Notes: generated by a model from the letters alone, not told the origin. DNA of 64,000 nt from Kineothrix sp. MB12-C1 (GCF_030863805.1 NZ_CP132957.1:2108001-2172000), one strand, 5' to 3'; counted from the first letter of the stretch, positions 26,601 to 34,693 are shown. Made by a program: numbers and translations.

Positions 26601-27169
26601 TCTTCATAATCCCATACTTCGACCTTCTGCATTTCATGAGAGGTGCGGAAACCATCGAAAAAGTTAATGAAAGGAACTTTTCCCGTAATTGCGGTAAGGT
26701 GTGCTATGGGGGTTAAATCCATAACTTCCTGCACGCTGCCGCTGGCAAGTATTGCTACACCGGTCTGACGAGCAGAATATATGTCGGAATGGTCTCCGAA
26801 TATGGAGAGCGCATGAGTTGCTATGGTTCTTGCCGCAACATTAAAAACACCGGGTAAGAGTTCGCCGGCAATTTTATACAGGTTGGGGATCATAAGCAAA
26901 AGTCCCTGTGAAGCAGTGAAGGTAGTTGTCAGCGCACCTGCAGCGAGGGAACCGTGAACGGCACCAGCAGCACCGGCTTCTGATTGCATCTCCGTCACCT
27001 TAACGGTCTGACCGAAGATATTCTTCCGACCTTCAGTAGCCCATTCGTCCGTCACCTCCGCCATAGTGGAGGAAGGGGTAATTGGGTAAATCGCAGCTAC
27101 ATCACTATATGCATAAGACACATGTGCGGCAGCTTGATTACCATCCATTGTTTTCTTTGTTCGTGCCAT
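23618..27169 (-). CDS. nifJ: Pyruvate:ferredoxin (flavodoxin) oxidoreductase
   Basis: 1183-aa single-chain enzyme that converts pyruvate and CoA to acetyl-CoA, CO2 and reduced ferredoxin. Domains in order: the N-terminal pyrimidine-binding part (AAAHVSYAYSDVAAIYPITP), the gamma domain, a two-cluster ferredoxin domain (CIQCNRCAFVCPHAVIRPA; CTGCGSCASVCPG), and the C-terminal TPP domain (FGGDGWAYDIGFGGLDH, DTEVYSNTGGQSSKATP). The frame is open to 27202, but ATG 27169 follows AAAGGAGG. A perfect 17-bp palindrome shared with the perR promoter lies upstream, suggesting redox control. Confidence 0.97.
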   Translation of the reverse strand: MARTKKTMDGNQAAAHVSYAYSDVAAIYPITPSSTMAEVTDEWATEGRKNIFGQTVKVTEMQSEAGAAGAVHGSLAAGALTTTFTASQGLLLMIPNLYKIAGELLPGVFNVAARTIATHALSIFGDHSDIYSARQTGVAILASGSVQEVMDLTPIAHLTAITGKVPFINFFDGFRTSHEMQKVEVWDYEDLKSLLDMDAVMAFRRNALNPNHARIMGSAQNPDIYFQAREASNSYYNALPAMVESYMGKINEKLGTNYGLFNYYGAEDATHIIIAMGSVCETIKETIDHLNKSGQKTGLVEVHLYRPFSAEHLLNVIPDSVGQITVLDRTKEPGAIGEPLYLDVIAALRDTKFHNTPVLSGRYGLSSKNTTPSQINAVFQNTPENGKKVFTIGIVDDVTHLSLDITEKVHAEPESTIGCKFWGLGGDGTVSANKSSIKIIGNHTDKYVQAYFDYDSKKSRGITVSHLRFGDVPIRSTYLVDRANFVACHNPTYLHKYNMVQDLKDGGTFLLNCYWKEKELDEYIPGQVKRYIAEHNINFYIIDAIEIGKEIGLNDKISTILQAAFFRLANIIPIEEVRQLMKDAAEVSYRKKGDKIVQMNFDAIDRGIDGVVKVNVPDEWKNADYEPLDASLLPDRPEVLDFVEHIQKLVNAQEGNSLPVSAFTKYADGSTPSGSAAHERRNVTTEVPEWIPENCIQCNRCAFVCPHAVIRPAAMTEEEKANAPEGMEFLPMLGMPGYVFSINVSEVDCTGCGSCASVCPGKQGQKALVMCPINEHEERQQYFDYAKSLPVKTEAVEKFKETTVKGSQFKRPLLEFSGACAGCGETPYARLVTQLFGERMYIANATGCSSIWGNSSPSTPYTTNALGQGPAWSNSLFEDAAEFGYGMLLAQRAIRGRLKEEIEALADSAGGELADAAKGWVDTFYNGALNGTATDKLIAALENSQAAESKELLKEKDFFSKKSQWIFGGDGWAYDIGFGGLDHVLASGQDINIMVMDTEVYSNTGGQSSKATPTGSIAKFASGGKLVKKKDLASIAMSYGYVYVAQIAMGADYNQTVKVIAEAEAYDGPSLIIAYAPCISHGIRSGMGSSQQEEAKAVASGYWHLFRYNPALKDEGKNPFTLDSKEPTIAYEEFLAGENRYDMLRRSNPEKADELFSAAAKDAKERFEYLSRLVKLHSVEEAE

Positions 27170-27210
27170 GTTGGAACCTCCTTTTGTTTGTCCAAAAAGC
27201 AATCACTAAA

Positions 27211-27227
27211 ATAGTAATGATTACTAT
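27211..27227. promoter_or_regulatory. Predicted PerR-type operator upstream of PFOR gene
   Basis: ATAGTAATGATTACTAT is a perfect 17-bp palindrome centred on 27219, 42 bp from the start codon. Its central 13 bp are identical to the palindrome in front of perR. Confidence 0.65.
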
Positions 27228-27632
27228 CTTTATATAGTACCATATTAGGATTCTTATTACTAGTAGGATTTTTTACACTTTTTGTACTTTTTATTATATA
27301 AATTATAAAACAAATTCGAGTAGAAATAAAGGATTATCATTGTGAAAGATATAACGAGAAATATATATTAAATTTGGATGTAAATAGGTGATTACGAACC
27401 AGATAAGTTGTAAAAATCTTTCCCACGATTCTTTCTACTTCTAATTTTATGAATTATATATAAAATTATGAAAGTTAATGAATTTCGTAATTACTTATTT
27501 GGATATAAAGTTAGAAAGGAAATTAGTTGGTAATGCTTGAATGAAAATATGATTTTTCGTATAATAAAATGAATATCTAAGGATATTGTTTACAAAAATT
27601 TATATAGAAAGCGGAAAAAAAAGGAGAAACGT
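27228..27632. other. Divergent promoter region between PFOR and ackA genes
   Basis: About 400 bp of very AT-rich non-coding sequence separating two highly expressed fermentation genes. It should hold the PFOR promoter (TATATAAAG-like box just outside the palindrome) and the ackA promoter (several TATAAT-like boxes before AAAAAAGGAGAAAC). No ORF or clear hairpin is seen. Confidence 0.4.
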
Positions 27633-28826
27633 ATGAATATACTAGTTATTAATTGTGGAAGTTCATCTTTAAAATATCAATTGATTAATAGTAAAAGTGA
27701 AGAAGTATTGGCGAAAGGCCTTTGTGAGAGAATTGGAATAAATGGTGGGGCTATTATCCATCAGCCGGCAGATGGCGAGAAGATTCGCTGGGAAAAGGAC
27801 ATGCCGGATCATACAGCAGCAGTGAAGTTAATGATCGAGAGCCTAATGGACGAGCAGACAGGGGTGATTCACTCTCTTGAGGAAATCGATGCAGTAGGGC
27901 ACCGTATCGTTCATGGTGGAGAGAAGTTCTCCTCTTCCGTTCTTATTACAGATGAGGTGCAGCGGGAAGTGGAGGAATGTTGTGACCTTGCGCCTTTGCA
28001 TAATCCGGCTAACCTGATCGGTATCCGCTCTTGTAAGGAAGTAATGCCGAATGTACCTATGGTGGGTGTGTTCGATACTGCTTTTCATCAGACGATGCCG
28101 AAAAAGGCGTATATGTATGGTCTTCCCTACGAATATTACGAAAAACATAAGGTGCGCCGCTATGGTTTCCATGGAACGAGCCATGACTTTGTATCCGCAA
28201 GGGCAGCTCAGATTCTCGGTAAAGATAGGAAGGATCTAAAGATTATTGTCTGTCACTTGGGCAATGGAGCGAGCGTATCGGCTGTGAAAAATGGAGAATC
28301 GGTGGATACTTCTATGGGCTTGACCCCATTGGAAGGACTGATTATGGGAACGAGAAGCGGGGATATGGACCCAGCCATTATCTCATTCATTAGTAAGAAG
28401 GAACAGATATCTGCAGAAGAAGTAATCGATATCTGCAATAAGAAATCGGGTGTGCTTGGGCTGTCCGGAGGATTGTCCAGTGATTTTAGGGATCTGGCAG
28501 AGTCAGCAGAGGCCGGAAATGAAAGTGCGAAGATCGCTCTGGACACCTATGCTTATCGGGTGGGAAAATATATTGGAGCTTATGCAGCAGCCATGAATGG
28601 TGTGGATGCCATCGTTTTTACTGCAGGTGCAGGAGAAAATAACTCCCAAGTGCGTCAGCTTATCGGACAGTATATTGGTTTTCTCGGAACTAATATCGAT
28701 GAAGAGAAGAATAAACTGCGCGGTCAAGAAGTCATTCTCTCCAACGAGGGTTCTAAAGTAGTAACTATGATAGTGCCTACCGATGAGGAGATGGCCATCG
28801 CCAGGGAGACGGAGCGGTTAGTGTAA
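27633..28826 (+). CDS. ackA: Acetate kinase
   Basis: 397-aa cytosolic kinase converting acetyl phosphate and ADP to acetate and ATP. Family motifs: NILVINCGSSSLKYQL at the start, the VGHRIVHGGEKF block, DTAFHQTMPKKAYMYGLP, RRYGFHGTSHDFVS, ICHLGNGAS-like VCHLGNGASV, and VFTAGAGENN. It sits divergently from PFOR; phosphotransacetylase is not in the window. The start has AAAAAGGAGAAACGT. Confidence 0.98.
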   Translation: MNILVINCGSSSLKYQLINSKSEEVLAKGLCERIGINGGAIIHQPADGEKIRWEKDMPDHTAAVKLMIESLMDEQTGVIHSLEEIDAVGHRIVHGGEKFSSSVLITDEVQREVEECCDLAPLHNPANLIGIRSCKEVMPNVPMVGVFDTAFHQTMPKKAYMYGLPYEYYEKHKVRRYGFHGTSHDFVSARAAQILGKDRKDLKIIVCHLGNGASVSAVKNGESVDTSMGLTPLEGLIMGTRSGDMDPAIISFISKKEQISAEEVIDICNKKSGVLGLSGGLSSDFRDLAESAEAGNESAKIALDTYAYRVGKYIGAYAAAMNGVDAIVFTAGAGENNSQVRQLIGQYIGFLGTNIDEEKNKLRGQEVILSNEGSKVVTMIVPTDEEMAIARETERLV

Positions 28827-28874
28827 GGGATATAGTGAACATCCCATCACCGTAGGAAAGGGCTGACTATTTGT

Positions 28875-30212
28875 ATGATAATTGAACTGCCGGAAAAGGT
28901 GAAAGAGATAATAACGGTCATAGAGAATGCGGGATATGAGGCATATGCGGTGGGCGGCTGTGTGAGGGATTCCCTCCTGAGACGCCTGCCGGATGATTGG
29001 GATATTACGACTTCGGCTAAGCCGGAAAAGATAAAAGAACTATTCAGGAGAACTGTGGATACCGGACTGCAGCATGGAACGATAACTGTTCTTATGGATA
29101 AAGAAAGCTTCGAGGTGACCACCTACCGGATTGATGGAGAGTATGAGGACAGCAGGCATCCGAAGGAGGTCACTTTTACCTCTGATATCGAAGAGGACCT
29201 GCGAAGAAGAGACTTTACCATTAATGCTATGGCATATAATGATAGATATGGGCTGGTCGATGTATTTAGTGGCATGGAAGATATAGAAAGAGGGCTGATT
29301 CGCTGTGTGGGCGACCCGAGGGAGCGTTTTACTGAGGATGCGCTTCGTATGATGAGGGCAGTGCGATTCTCAGCCCAGCTTGGCTATGCCATCGATGATG
29401 ATACGAAGAAAGCGATAGAAGAGATGGCGGAGAATCTAATCCATATCAGTGCGGAACGAATCCGGACAGAATTGATAAAGCTGTTGGTTTCTGAGCATCC
29501 GGATGACCTTCGGACATGCTATGAAACAGGGATTACGAAGATTGTCCTGCCCGAATTCGATCGCTGTATGGAGACGGAACAGAATAACCCTCATCATAGC
29601 TATTCAGTTGGTGAGCATACGTTATATTCTATGAAGATGGTGGAAGCCGATAAGGTATTGCGGCTTGCTATGCTGTTCCATGATATGGGGAAGCCGGAGA
29701 CGAGAACTACGGATTCCGACGGTATTGATCATTTCTACCGCCATGTGCCGGCGAGTGAACGAATTACGAAAGAAGTGCTTCACCGCCTGAAATTTGATAA
29801 TGATACGATGGATAAGGTAGTGAAGCTTGTACGCTACCATGATTATGATATACCGGTATCTCCCCGGGAAGTTAGAAGGGCTATCAATAAGATGGGAGAA
29901 GATATCTTCCCAGGTTATATTGCCGTAAAGCGTGCCGATATCCTGGCACAGAGCAGTTATAAAAGAGATGAGAAGTTAAATCACCTTACCCTTCTGGAAG
30001 GAATCTATACGGATGTGCGGATGGCAGGAGAGTGTGTTTGTCTTAAGACTCTGGCTGTAACGGGAAGGGACTTGATAGAAGCGGGCATGAAGCCGGGAAA
30101 AGAGTTGGGTGAAGTGCTGAATCAATTGCTGGAAGCGGTATTGGAGGAGCCGGAACTTAACACGAAGGAGAAGCTTTTGGAATATGCGGTTACTATGAGG
30201 CTGATAGGTTGA
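28875..30212 (+). CDS. cca: CCA tRNA nucleotidyltransferase, HD-domain type
   Basis: 445-aa enzyme that adds or repairs the 3' CCA of tRNAs. The nucleotidyltransferase head has AVGGCVRDSLLRRLPDDWDI with the DxD metal site, then RRDFTINAMAYN and RCVGDPRERFTEDALRMMRA, followed by an HD domain (AMLFHDMGKPETR) near residue 270. It fits need: neither tRNA gene in this window encodes CCA. Confidence 0.96.
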   Translation: MIIELPEKVKEIITVIENAGYEAYAVGGCVRDSLLRRLPDDWDITTSAKPEKIKELFRRTVDTGLQHGTITVLMDKESFEVTTYRIDGEYEDSRHPKEVTFTSDIEEDLRRRDFTINAMAYNDRYGLVDVFSGMEDIERGLIRCVGDPRERFTEDALRMMRAVRFSAQLGYAIDDDTKKAIEEMAENLIHISAERIRTELIKLLVSEHPDDLRTCYETGITKIVLPEFDRCMETEQNNPHHSYSVGEHTLYSMKMVEADKVLRLAMLFHDMGKPETRTTDSDGIDHFYRHVPASERITKEVLHRLKFDNDTMDKVVKLVRYHDYDIPVSPREVRRAINKMGEDIFPGYIAVKRADILAQSSYKRDEKLNHLTLLEGIYTDVRMAGECVCLKTLAVTGRDLIEAGMKPGKELGEVLNQLLEAVLEEPELNTKEKLLEYAVTMRLIG

Positions 30213-30272
30213 ATGGTAACAATATGTGAATACTTTACCCCATTATCTCATAAGATAGGATAGAACTACGAT

Positions 30273-31310
30273 ATGGGGGGTATTCATGTGAATGACAGGG
30301 CAGTCAGTGTGCTTGAAAATTATGAGATAGATGTGCTTCGTACTTGGAAGGGGCGGGGAGCAATTTTATGTGAATCCGATAAGGGGTTGCTTATTCTGAA
30401 AGAATATGCAGGGCCGAAGGATAAGATTATGTTTCAGGATGCACTGCTTACCGTAATAAAAGAGCAGGGTTTTCAGATGGTGGAATCTATCCTGAAATCC
30501 AAAGAAGGGGAACTGATTGTCTACGATCAAGACAAAATACCTTACATATTAAAAACATATTTTGAAGGAAGGGAATGTAACATTCGCGATACGAGGGAAT
30601 GTATACAAGCTGTCAAGACACTTGCCCACCTTCATAATGCTTCTGATATGCCTGTCTTTGAAGGAAGTTATGATGATGTGGGCTTTTGTATTAATAAGGA
30701 GTATGAGAAGCATAACAAAGAACTTCGTAAGGTCAGGAAGTTTCTGCGGGATAAAAGTCAAAAGAGTAATTTTGAGATTTTCCTGTTAAAGCATTACGAT
30801 TATTTCTTCGACCTTGCCTTACAGGTGACGGAAGAGGCGCGTTTCTATTTGCAAGAAACTCCTCAGGCGGCCAAAGTGAAATCCCGCATCGTGTGCCACG
30901 GTGATTATCAATATCATAATATTCTTTCTTTGAATGAGAAAAGTTCTGACTTTGCCATTATTAACTTTGAAAAGTGCGTCCGCGATAATCCCGTTCGCGA
31001 TTTGTACCTGTTCATGCGTAAACTATTGGAAAAGAGCGGCTGGTCCGCGGAGCTTGGAAGCGCCTTGCTAGATGCTTATAACAGTGAGCGAAGAATGACG
31101 AGGGAAGATTATATGTTGCTTTATTACCGCCTTATTTATCCGGAGAAGTTCTGGAAAATAGTAAACTTTTATTATAATTCAGGCAAAGCGTGGATTCCCG
31201 GACGCAATTTAGAAAAATTGGAGAAGCTTCTTTTGCAGGAACCCGATAAAGTAAGCTTTTTGGAAAATTATAAAAATACTTATGGAAGCTTTTCTTTTGA
31301 AGTATCTTAG
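30273..31310 (+). CDS. CotS-like spore coat protein (kinase fold)
   Basis: 345-aa protein of the CotS/YutH group, which have an aminoglycoside-phosphotransferase-like kinase fold and act in the spore coat. Visible blocks are GAILCESDKGLLILKEY (ATP-lysine region), ILKTYFEGRECNIRD, HGDYQYHNILSL (HGD catalytic-loop equivalent) and FAIINFEKCVRDNPVRDLYL (the DFE-type metal motif, here NFE). A GTG at 30288 with GGGGGG before it is an alternative start. It is expected in a spore former. Confidence 0.83.
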   Translation: MGGIHVNDRAVSVLENYEIDVLRTWKGRGAILCESDKGLLILKEYAGPKDKIMFQDALLTVIKEQGFQMVESILKSKEGELIVYDQDKIPYILKTYFEGRECNIRDTRECIQAVKTLAHLHNASDMPVFEGSYDDVGFCINKEYEKHNKELRKVRKFLRDKSQKSNFEIFLLKHYDYFFDLALQVTEEARFYLQETPQAAKVKSRIVCHGDYQYHNILSLNEKSSDFAIINFEKCVRDNPVRDLYLFMRKLLEKSGWSAELGSALLDAYNSERRMTREDYMLLYYRLIYPEKFWKIVNFYYNSGKAWIPGRNLEKLEKLLLQEPDKVSFLENYKNTYGSFSFEVS

Positions 31311-31318
31311 TATATAAT

Positions 31319-31351
31319 GTTACTGTTCATAAGTGTATCATGAACAGTAAC
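31319..31351. repeat. GTTACTGTTCAC-family palindrome (best-preserved copy)
   Basis: GTTACTGTTCAT (31319-31330), 9-nt loop, ATGAACAGTAAC (31340-31351): a perfect 12-bp inverted repeat, extended by flanking TATATAAT/TATATAATA. It lies just after the CotS-like gene and, lacking a T-run, is not a canonical terminator. Confidence 0.85.
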
Positions 31352-31388
31352 TATATAATAACCACAACATACGAATGAGGAGGTATCC

Positions 31389-32816
31389 ATGGGCAGCACT
31401 TTTTTTAAGAGAATCATAAAGAGCAAGCCTGTAATTTTTACAGGTGCAGTGATTTTATTACTGACTGCAGGTGTTGTCGTAGCTGGAGGTATATCGGTGG
31501 ATGGCAGCGTAGGTATGGCAAGGGAGGCTGCATATGAAAGCTATGACTCCGGATTCGTTATAGCGTCGCCTGGAACCTATGATTCGGTAGATACGGCACT
31601 TATAGAGACGTTGAATACCGAAGAAAATAATATTACATTTTTAAATATTGAGACAGGAAGAAGCTATACGTTGTCCTTTGATGGGACGACAGTGATTTTA
31701 GATAAATATGGAAGTGCCATGGCGATGTCGCAGATGAAGGAAGGCGATATTGTAGATGTAACTTTCTTGAAAGCCAAAAAGAGACTGACACAGATGAAAT
31801 TGTCGGAAAGTGCATGGATTTTCGATCAGGTGGAGAAATATAATTTCGACGTATTGAATAGAAGTGCGGAGATTGGCAGCAATGTTTATAACCTTCGAAG
31901 AGATGTGATCGTTATCTCGGAAGGGAAAGAAGCACAGATAGAGGATATTATAAAGGGCGATGTTGTTACAATAAGCGGCATTGGCAATACAGTATACAGT
32001 GTGACTGTGGAAAAGGGGCATGGCTATCTTCGATTAAGCAATGAAGAATATTTGAAGGGCGGCTGGATAGAGGTTGGGCAGAGCGTGATTTCACAGATAC
32101 AGGAGGATATGCTTCTGGCGGTGCCGGAAGGAACCTACGATGTACATTTGACAGCGAGCGGTATCGATGAAATCAAGAGAGTGACCATCTACCGGAATCA
32201 GGAAATTACTTTGGATGTAAGTGATGTGAAGGCTCAGGCTCCGAAGGTGGGCAAGATTATTTTCGCCATAACGCCGGGAGAAGCTTCTGTCTATATCGAC
32301 GGGCAAGAGGTGGATATTAGTGGACCGGTGGAGATAGAATACGGCGTACACCAGATGATTGCGAAAGCGGAAGGTTATGATTCCATCACTCAATACATTA
32401 AGGTTGGTCAGGAACTGGCGAGTATAAGCGTAACCTTAGAGGAAGCGGAAGCGGAGGCTGGAGATAAGAAGGATTCCTCCAGCGTATCCGGCAATGAGCT
32501 GACGAGTTCCTATAGAGTATATATCGATTCTCCTTCCGATGTGGAAGTATATCTGGATGGCGTTTATGTGGGAATGTCTCCTGTTAACTTCAAGAAGGAA
32601 GCAGGCACACATATGATCACGCTTAGAAAAGAAGGCTATGTGACGAAGAGTTATACGATATCCATAGACGAAGAAGAAAAAGATGTGACCTACTCGTTTA
32701 CTGATCTTGTAAAAGAAGATAGCGTTACGGTAAGTGGGAATGCGGTACCCGGCAATCCATCGAATTCGGTAAGCGGTAATGCAACCACAAGCGGTAATTC
32801 AGTAAGTGGGAATTAG
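31389..32816 (+). CDS. PEGA domain membrane-anchored protein with SGN-rich tail
   Basis: 475-aa protein. A single TM/signal anchor lies at about residues 15-36 (VIFTGAVILLLTAGVVVAGG). A beta-rich region follows, then two PEGA-type domains: one around SVYIDGQEVDISGPVEIEYG with HQMIAKAEGYDS, and one around VEVYLDGVYVGMSPVNFKKE with HMITLRKEGYV. The C-terminus is a low-complexity tail with repeated SGN units (VSGNAV, VSGNAT, TSGNSVSGN). PEGA proteins are cell-surface or S-layer associated. Specific function unknown. Confidence 0.85.
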   Translation: MGSTFFKRIIKSKPVIFTGAVILLLTAGVVVAGGISVDGSVGMAREAAYESYDSGFVIASPGTYDSVDTALIETLNTEENNITFLNIETGRSYTLSFDGTTVILDKYGSAMAMSQMKEGDIVDVTFLKAKKRLTQMKLSESAWIFDQVEKYNFDVLNRSAEIGSNVYNLRRDVIVISEGKEAQIEDIIKGDVVTISGIGNTVYSVTVEKGHGYLRLSNEEYLKGGWIEVGQSVISQIQEDMLLAVPEGTYDVHLTASGIDEIKRVTIYRNQEITLDVSDVKAQAPKVGKIIFAITPGEASVYIDGQEVDISGPVEIEYGVHQMIAKAEGYDSITQYIKVGQELASISVTLEEAEAEAGDKKDSSSVSGNELTSSYRVYIDSPSDVEVYLDGVYVGMSPVNFKKEAGTHMITLRKEGYVTKSYTISIDEEEKDVTYSFTDLVKEDSVTVSGNAVPGNPSNSVSGNATTSGNSVSGN

Positions 32817-32817
32817 G

Positions 32818-32846
32818 GTAACTATTCAGCAGGTCTGAACAGTTAC
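32818..32846. repeat. GTTACTGTTCAC-family palindrome
   Basis: GTAACTATTCAG (32818-32829), 5-nt loop, CTGAACAGTTAC (32835-32846), one mismatch. It begins 2 bp after the PEGA gene stop codon and ends 17 bp before mazG. Confidence 0.78.
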
Positions 32847-32862
32847 GAATTAGGAGTTAAGT

Positions 32863-33591
32863 ATGGCTATTAAAATGGATAGAAAGTATTCATTGGATGA
32901 TTTTATAAATATAGTAGAGGCTTTAAGGAGCGAGAACGGCTGCCCATGGGATAGGGTGCAGACTCATGGGAGCTTAAAGCCCTGTATGATGGAGGAGGCA
33001 GCAGAGCTGCTAGCCTCCATTCGTATTTATGATAAAACAGGGAATGCGGAGAATATGCGTGAGGAGTTGGGGGATATTCTTTTGCAGGTAGTGATGCATG
33101 CGCAGATCGCGAAGGAAGAGAAGCTTTTCACCCTGGAAGATGTGATTCATGAAATTAGCGAGAAGATGGTACGGCGTCATCCACATGTATTTGGCGATAT
33201 GGAGGCAAATGACCATAATGAGATTAGGGATAATTGGGAGGAAATTAAGAAGAAAGAAAAGGAAGGAAAGGATTGGATTGAATCCCCTCTTAGGGAGATT
33301 CCAAGAGAACTTCCTTCCTTAGTAAGGGCTTCTAAGGTTCTGAAAAAGATGGACAAGCTCTATGGTATTAGCACAGATTATAGTATAAATATAGATAATA
33401 TGCGTGAAAACATTGAAAAATTGGCGAAATATAATCCCGGCGAAAAGGCTGAGGGGATAGATGAAATCATTGGCGATATTATGCTCCAGATAGCCGATAT
33501 TTCACGACAATATAAAGTCAATGCAGAGCAGCTTTTGAATGATCGGATTGAAGATATGATAGATAAATGTGAATCAATAGAAAAACCTTGA
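32863..33591 (+). CDS. mazG: Nucleoside triphosphate pyrophosphohydrolase
   Basis: 242-aa all-alpha NTP pyrophosphatase that hydrolyses non-canonical or excess NTPs to NMPs. The first MazG domain has LRSENGCPWDRVQTHGSL, EEAAELLASI and REELGDILLQVVMHAQIA with the ExxE and ExxD metal residues; a second, degenerate domain follows (DEIIGDIMLQIADISRQY). It lacks the N-terminal tetrapyrrole-methylase domain fused to it in B. subtilis YabN. It heads the mazG-hup-rqcP-yabPQ-divIC cluster. Confidence 0.95.
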   Translation: MAIKMDRKYSLDDFINIVEALRSENGCPWDRVQTHGSLKPCMMEEAAELLASIRIYDKTGNAENMREELGDILLQVVMHAQIAKEEKLFTLEDVIHEISEKMVRRHPHVFGDMEANDHNEIRDNWEEIKKKEKEGKDWIESPLREIPRELPSLVRASKVLKKMDKLYGISTDYSINIDNMRENIEKLAKYNPGEKAEGIDEIIGDIMLQIADISRQYKVNAEQLLNDRIEDMIDKCESIEKP

Positions 33592-33619
33592 AAAATAGGG
33601 CAAAAAAGCCAGATTTTCC

Positions 33620-33663
33620 TTGACAAACAGAGGGAAAACGTCTATAAATATTTATAGGCGTTT
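33620..33663 (+). promoter_or_regulatory. hup promoter overlapped by a 28-bp palindrome
   Basis: TTGACA (33620-33625), 17-bp spacer, TATAAA (33643-33648). The region 33636-33663 (AAACG-t-CTATAAAT/ATTTATAG-g-CGTTT) is a palindrome with one mismatched pair that covers the -10 box and the expected transcription start, so it can be an operator or form a 5' hairpin. Confidence 0.75.
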
Positions 33664-33724
33664 CCTATGGGAAGGTTCTAACAAGAATAATATGAAAACT
33701 CATAAATAATAGGAGGAGTTCAAA

Positions 33725-34000
33725 ATGAACAAAACAGAATTGGTTGCAGCTATCGCTGAGCAGGCCGAATTATCAAAGAAGGATGCAGAAAAGGCTCTGA
33801 AAGCTTTTACGGATGTTGTAGCAGAAGAATTAAAGAAAGATGGTAAAGTGCAGTTAGTTGGTTTCGGCACATTTGAAGTTTCCAAGAGAGCAGCAAGAGA
33901 AGGTAGAAATCCTCAGAGCGGCGAAGTTATGAAGATTGCAGCTTCCAAGGCTCCTAAGTTTAAAGCTGGTAAGGCTTTAAAGGATATGGTTAACGCATAA
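33725..34000 (+). CDS. hup: HU family DNA-binding protein
   Basis: 91-aa nucleoid protein: MNKTELVAAIAEQAELSKKD, the beta-arm region VQLVGFGTFEVSKRAAREGR with NPQSGEVMKI, and FKAGKALKDMVN at the end. AGGAGG precedes the ATG. It has its own strong promoter and terminator, so it is a separate high-level transcript within the cluster. Confidence 0.97.
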   Translation: MNKTELVAAIAEQAELSKKDAEKALKAFTDVVAEELKKDGKVQLVGFGTFEVSKRAAREGRNPQSGEVMKIAASKAPKFKAGKALKDMVNA

Positions 34001-34018
34001 TAATAAGCGAACTTTTAT

Positions 34019-34047
34019 GAGAACCTGTTAGCAGGTTCTCTTTGTTT
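34019..34047 (+). terminator. hup terminator
   Basis: GAGAACCTG (34019-34027), TTAG loop, CAGGTTCTC (34032-34040), then TTTGTTTT. Confidence 0.9.
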
Positions 34048-34062
34048 TAAGGAGGTATTTCT

Positions 34063-34302
34063 ATGCGGCTTGATAAATATTTAAAGGTCTCTCGCCTGAT
34101 TAAGAGGCGTACGGTGGCGAATGAAGCATGTGATGCCGGGAGAGTGCTTATTAACGATAAACCGGCGAAGGCTTCCACTAATGTGAAGCAGGGTGATATT
34201 ATCGCTATTCAATTCGGTAATAAGGAAGTTAAGGTAGAAGTGCTTGATGTACAAGAGACTGTGAAAAAGGATGAAGCGAAAGAACTGTTTCGGTATATGT
34301 AA
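34063..34302 (+). CDS. rqcP: S4-domain RNA-binding protein, ribosome quality control factor
   Basis: 79-aa protein that is a single S4 domain (MRLDKYLKVSRLIKRRTVAN, EACDAGRVLINDKPAKAST, VKQGDIIAIQFGNKEV). It is the YabO/RqcP type, which in B. subtilis helps RqcH add alanine tails on stalled 50S subunits. Position between hup/mazG and yabP matches the B. subtilis order. AAGGAGG precedes the start. The stop codon lies inside a palindromic repeat. Confidence 0.92.
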   Translation: MRLDKYLKVSRLIKRRTVANEACDAGRVLINDKPAKASTNVKQGDIIAIQFGNKEVKVEVLDVQETVKKDEAKELFRYM

Positions 34303-34328
34303 CTATCCAGTAGGTACTAAATAGTTAC
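34299..34328. repeat. GTTACTGTTCAC-family palindrome overlapping rqcP stop
   Basis: GTAACTATCCAG (34299-34310) with CTAAATAGTTAC (34317-34328), two mismatches. The TAA stop of rqcP is formed by the left arm. Confidence 0.72.
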
Positions 34329-34344
34329 TGGTATATTTAAAAAG

Positions 34345-34393
34345 AACCCCTCATATAATCTATAAGAGAAATATGAGGTAGGAGGGGTTTTTC
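34345..34393 (+). promoter_or_regulatory. Hairpin burying the yabP ribosome binding site
   Basis: AACCCCTCATAT (34345-34356) can pair with ATATGAGG (34371-34378) and the GGGGTT that follows (34384-34389). The yabP ribosome binding site TAGGAGGGG is within the 3' arm, and a short T-run follows. It could act as a terminator for the upstream transcript, or limit yabP translation. Confidence 0.6.
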
Positions 34394-34395
34394 TT

Positions 34396-34686
34396 ATGGA
34401 AGATTTAAGTACCGCAAAACAGCGTACTCATAAATTAATGCTTACTAACAGGCGGACATGTACTATCAGTGGAGTAAGCGATGTACTTTCCTTCGATATC
34501 AAAGAGGTATTGCTGGAAACCGACCAGGGAATGCTCATGATAAAGGGCGGAGACTTACATGTAAGCCGTTTGACGCTGGATAAAGGAGAAGTGGATATCG
34601 ATGGAAAAATAGACAGCTTCACTTATTCTGAAGTGACGGGATACGGCAGCAAGGGAGAATCCCTTATTTCCAGATTGTTTAAATAG
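34396..34686 (+). CDS. yabP: Sporulation protein YabP
   Basis: 96-aa protein of the YabP/YqfC family: RTHKLMLTNRRTCTISGVSD, then VLSFDIKEVLLETDQGMLMI and GGDLHVSRLTLDKGEVDIDG, the beta-rich family core. It is required for spore formation in B. subtilis as part of the yabP-yabQ operon. yabQ follows 7 bp downstream. Confidence 0.94.
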   Translation: MEDLSTAKQRTHKLMLTNRRTCTISGVSDVLSFDIKEVLLETDQGMLMIKGGDLHVSRLTLDKGEVDIDGKIDSFTYSEVTGYGSKGESLISRLFK

Positions 34687-34693
34687 GTGGAGT

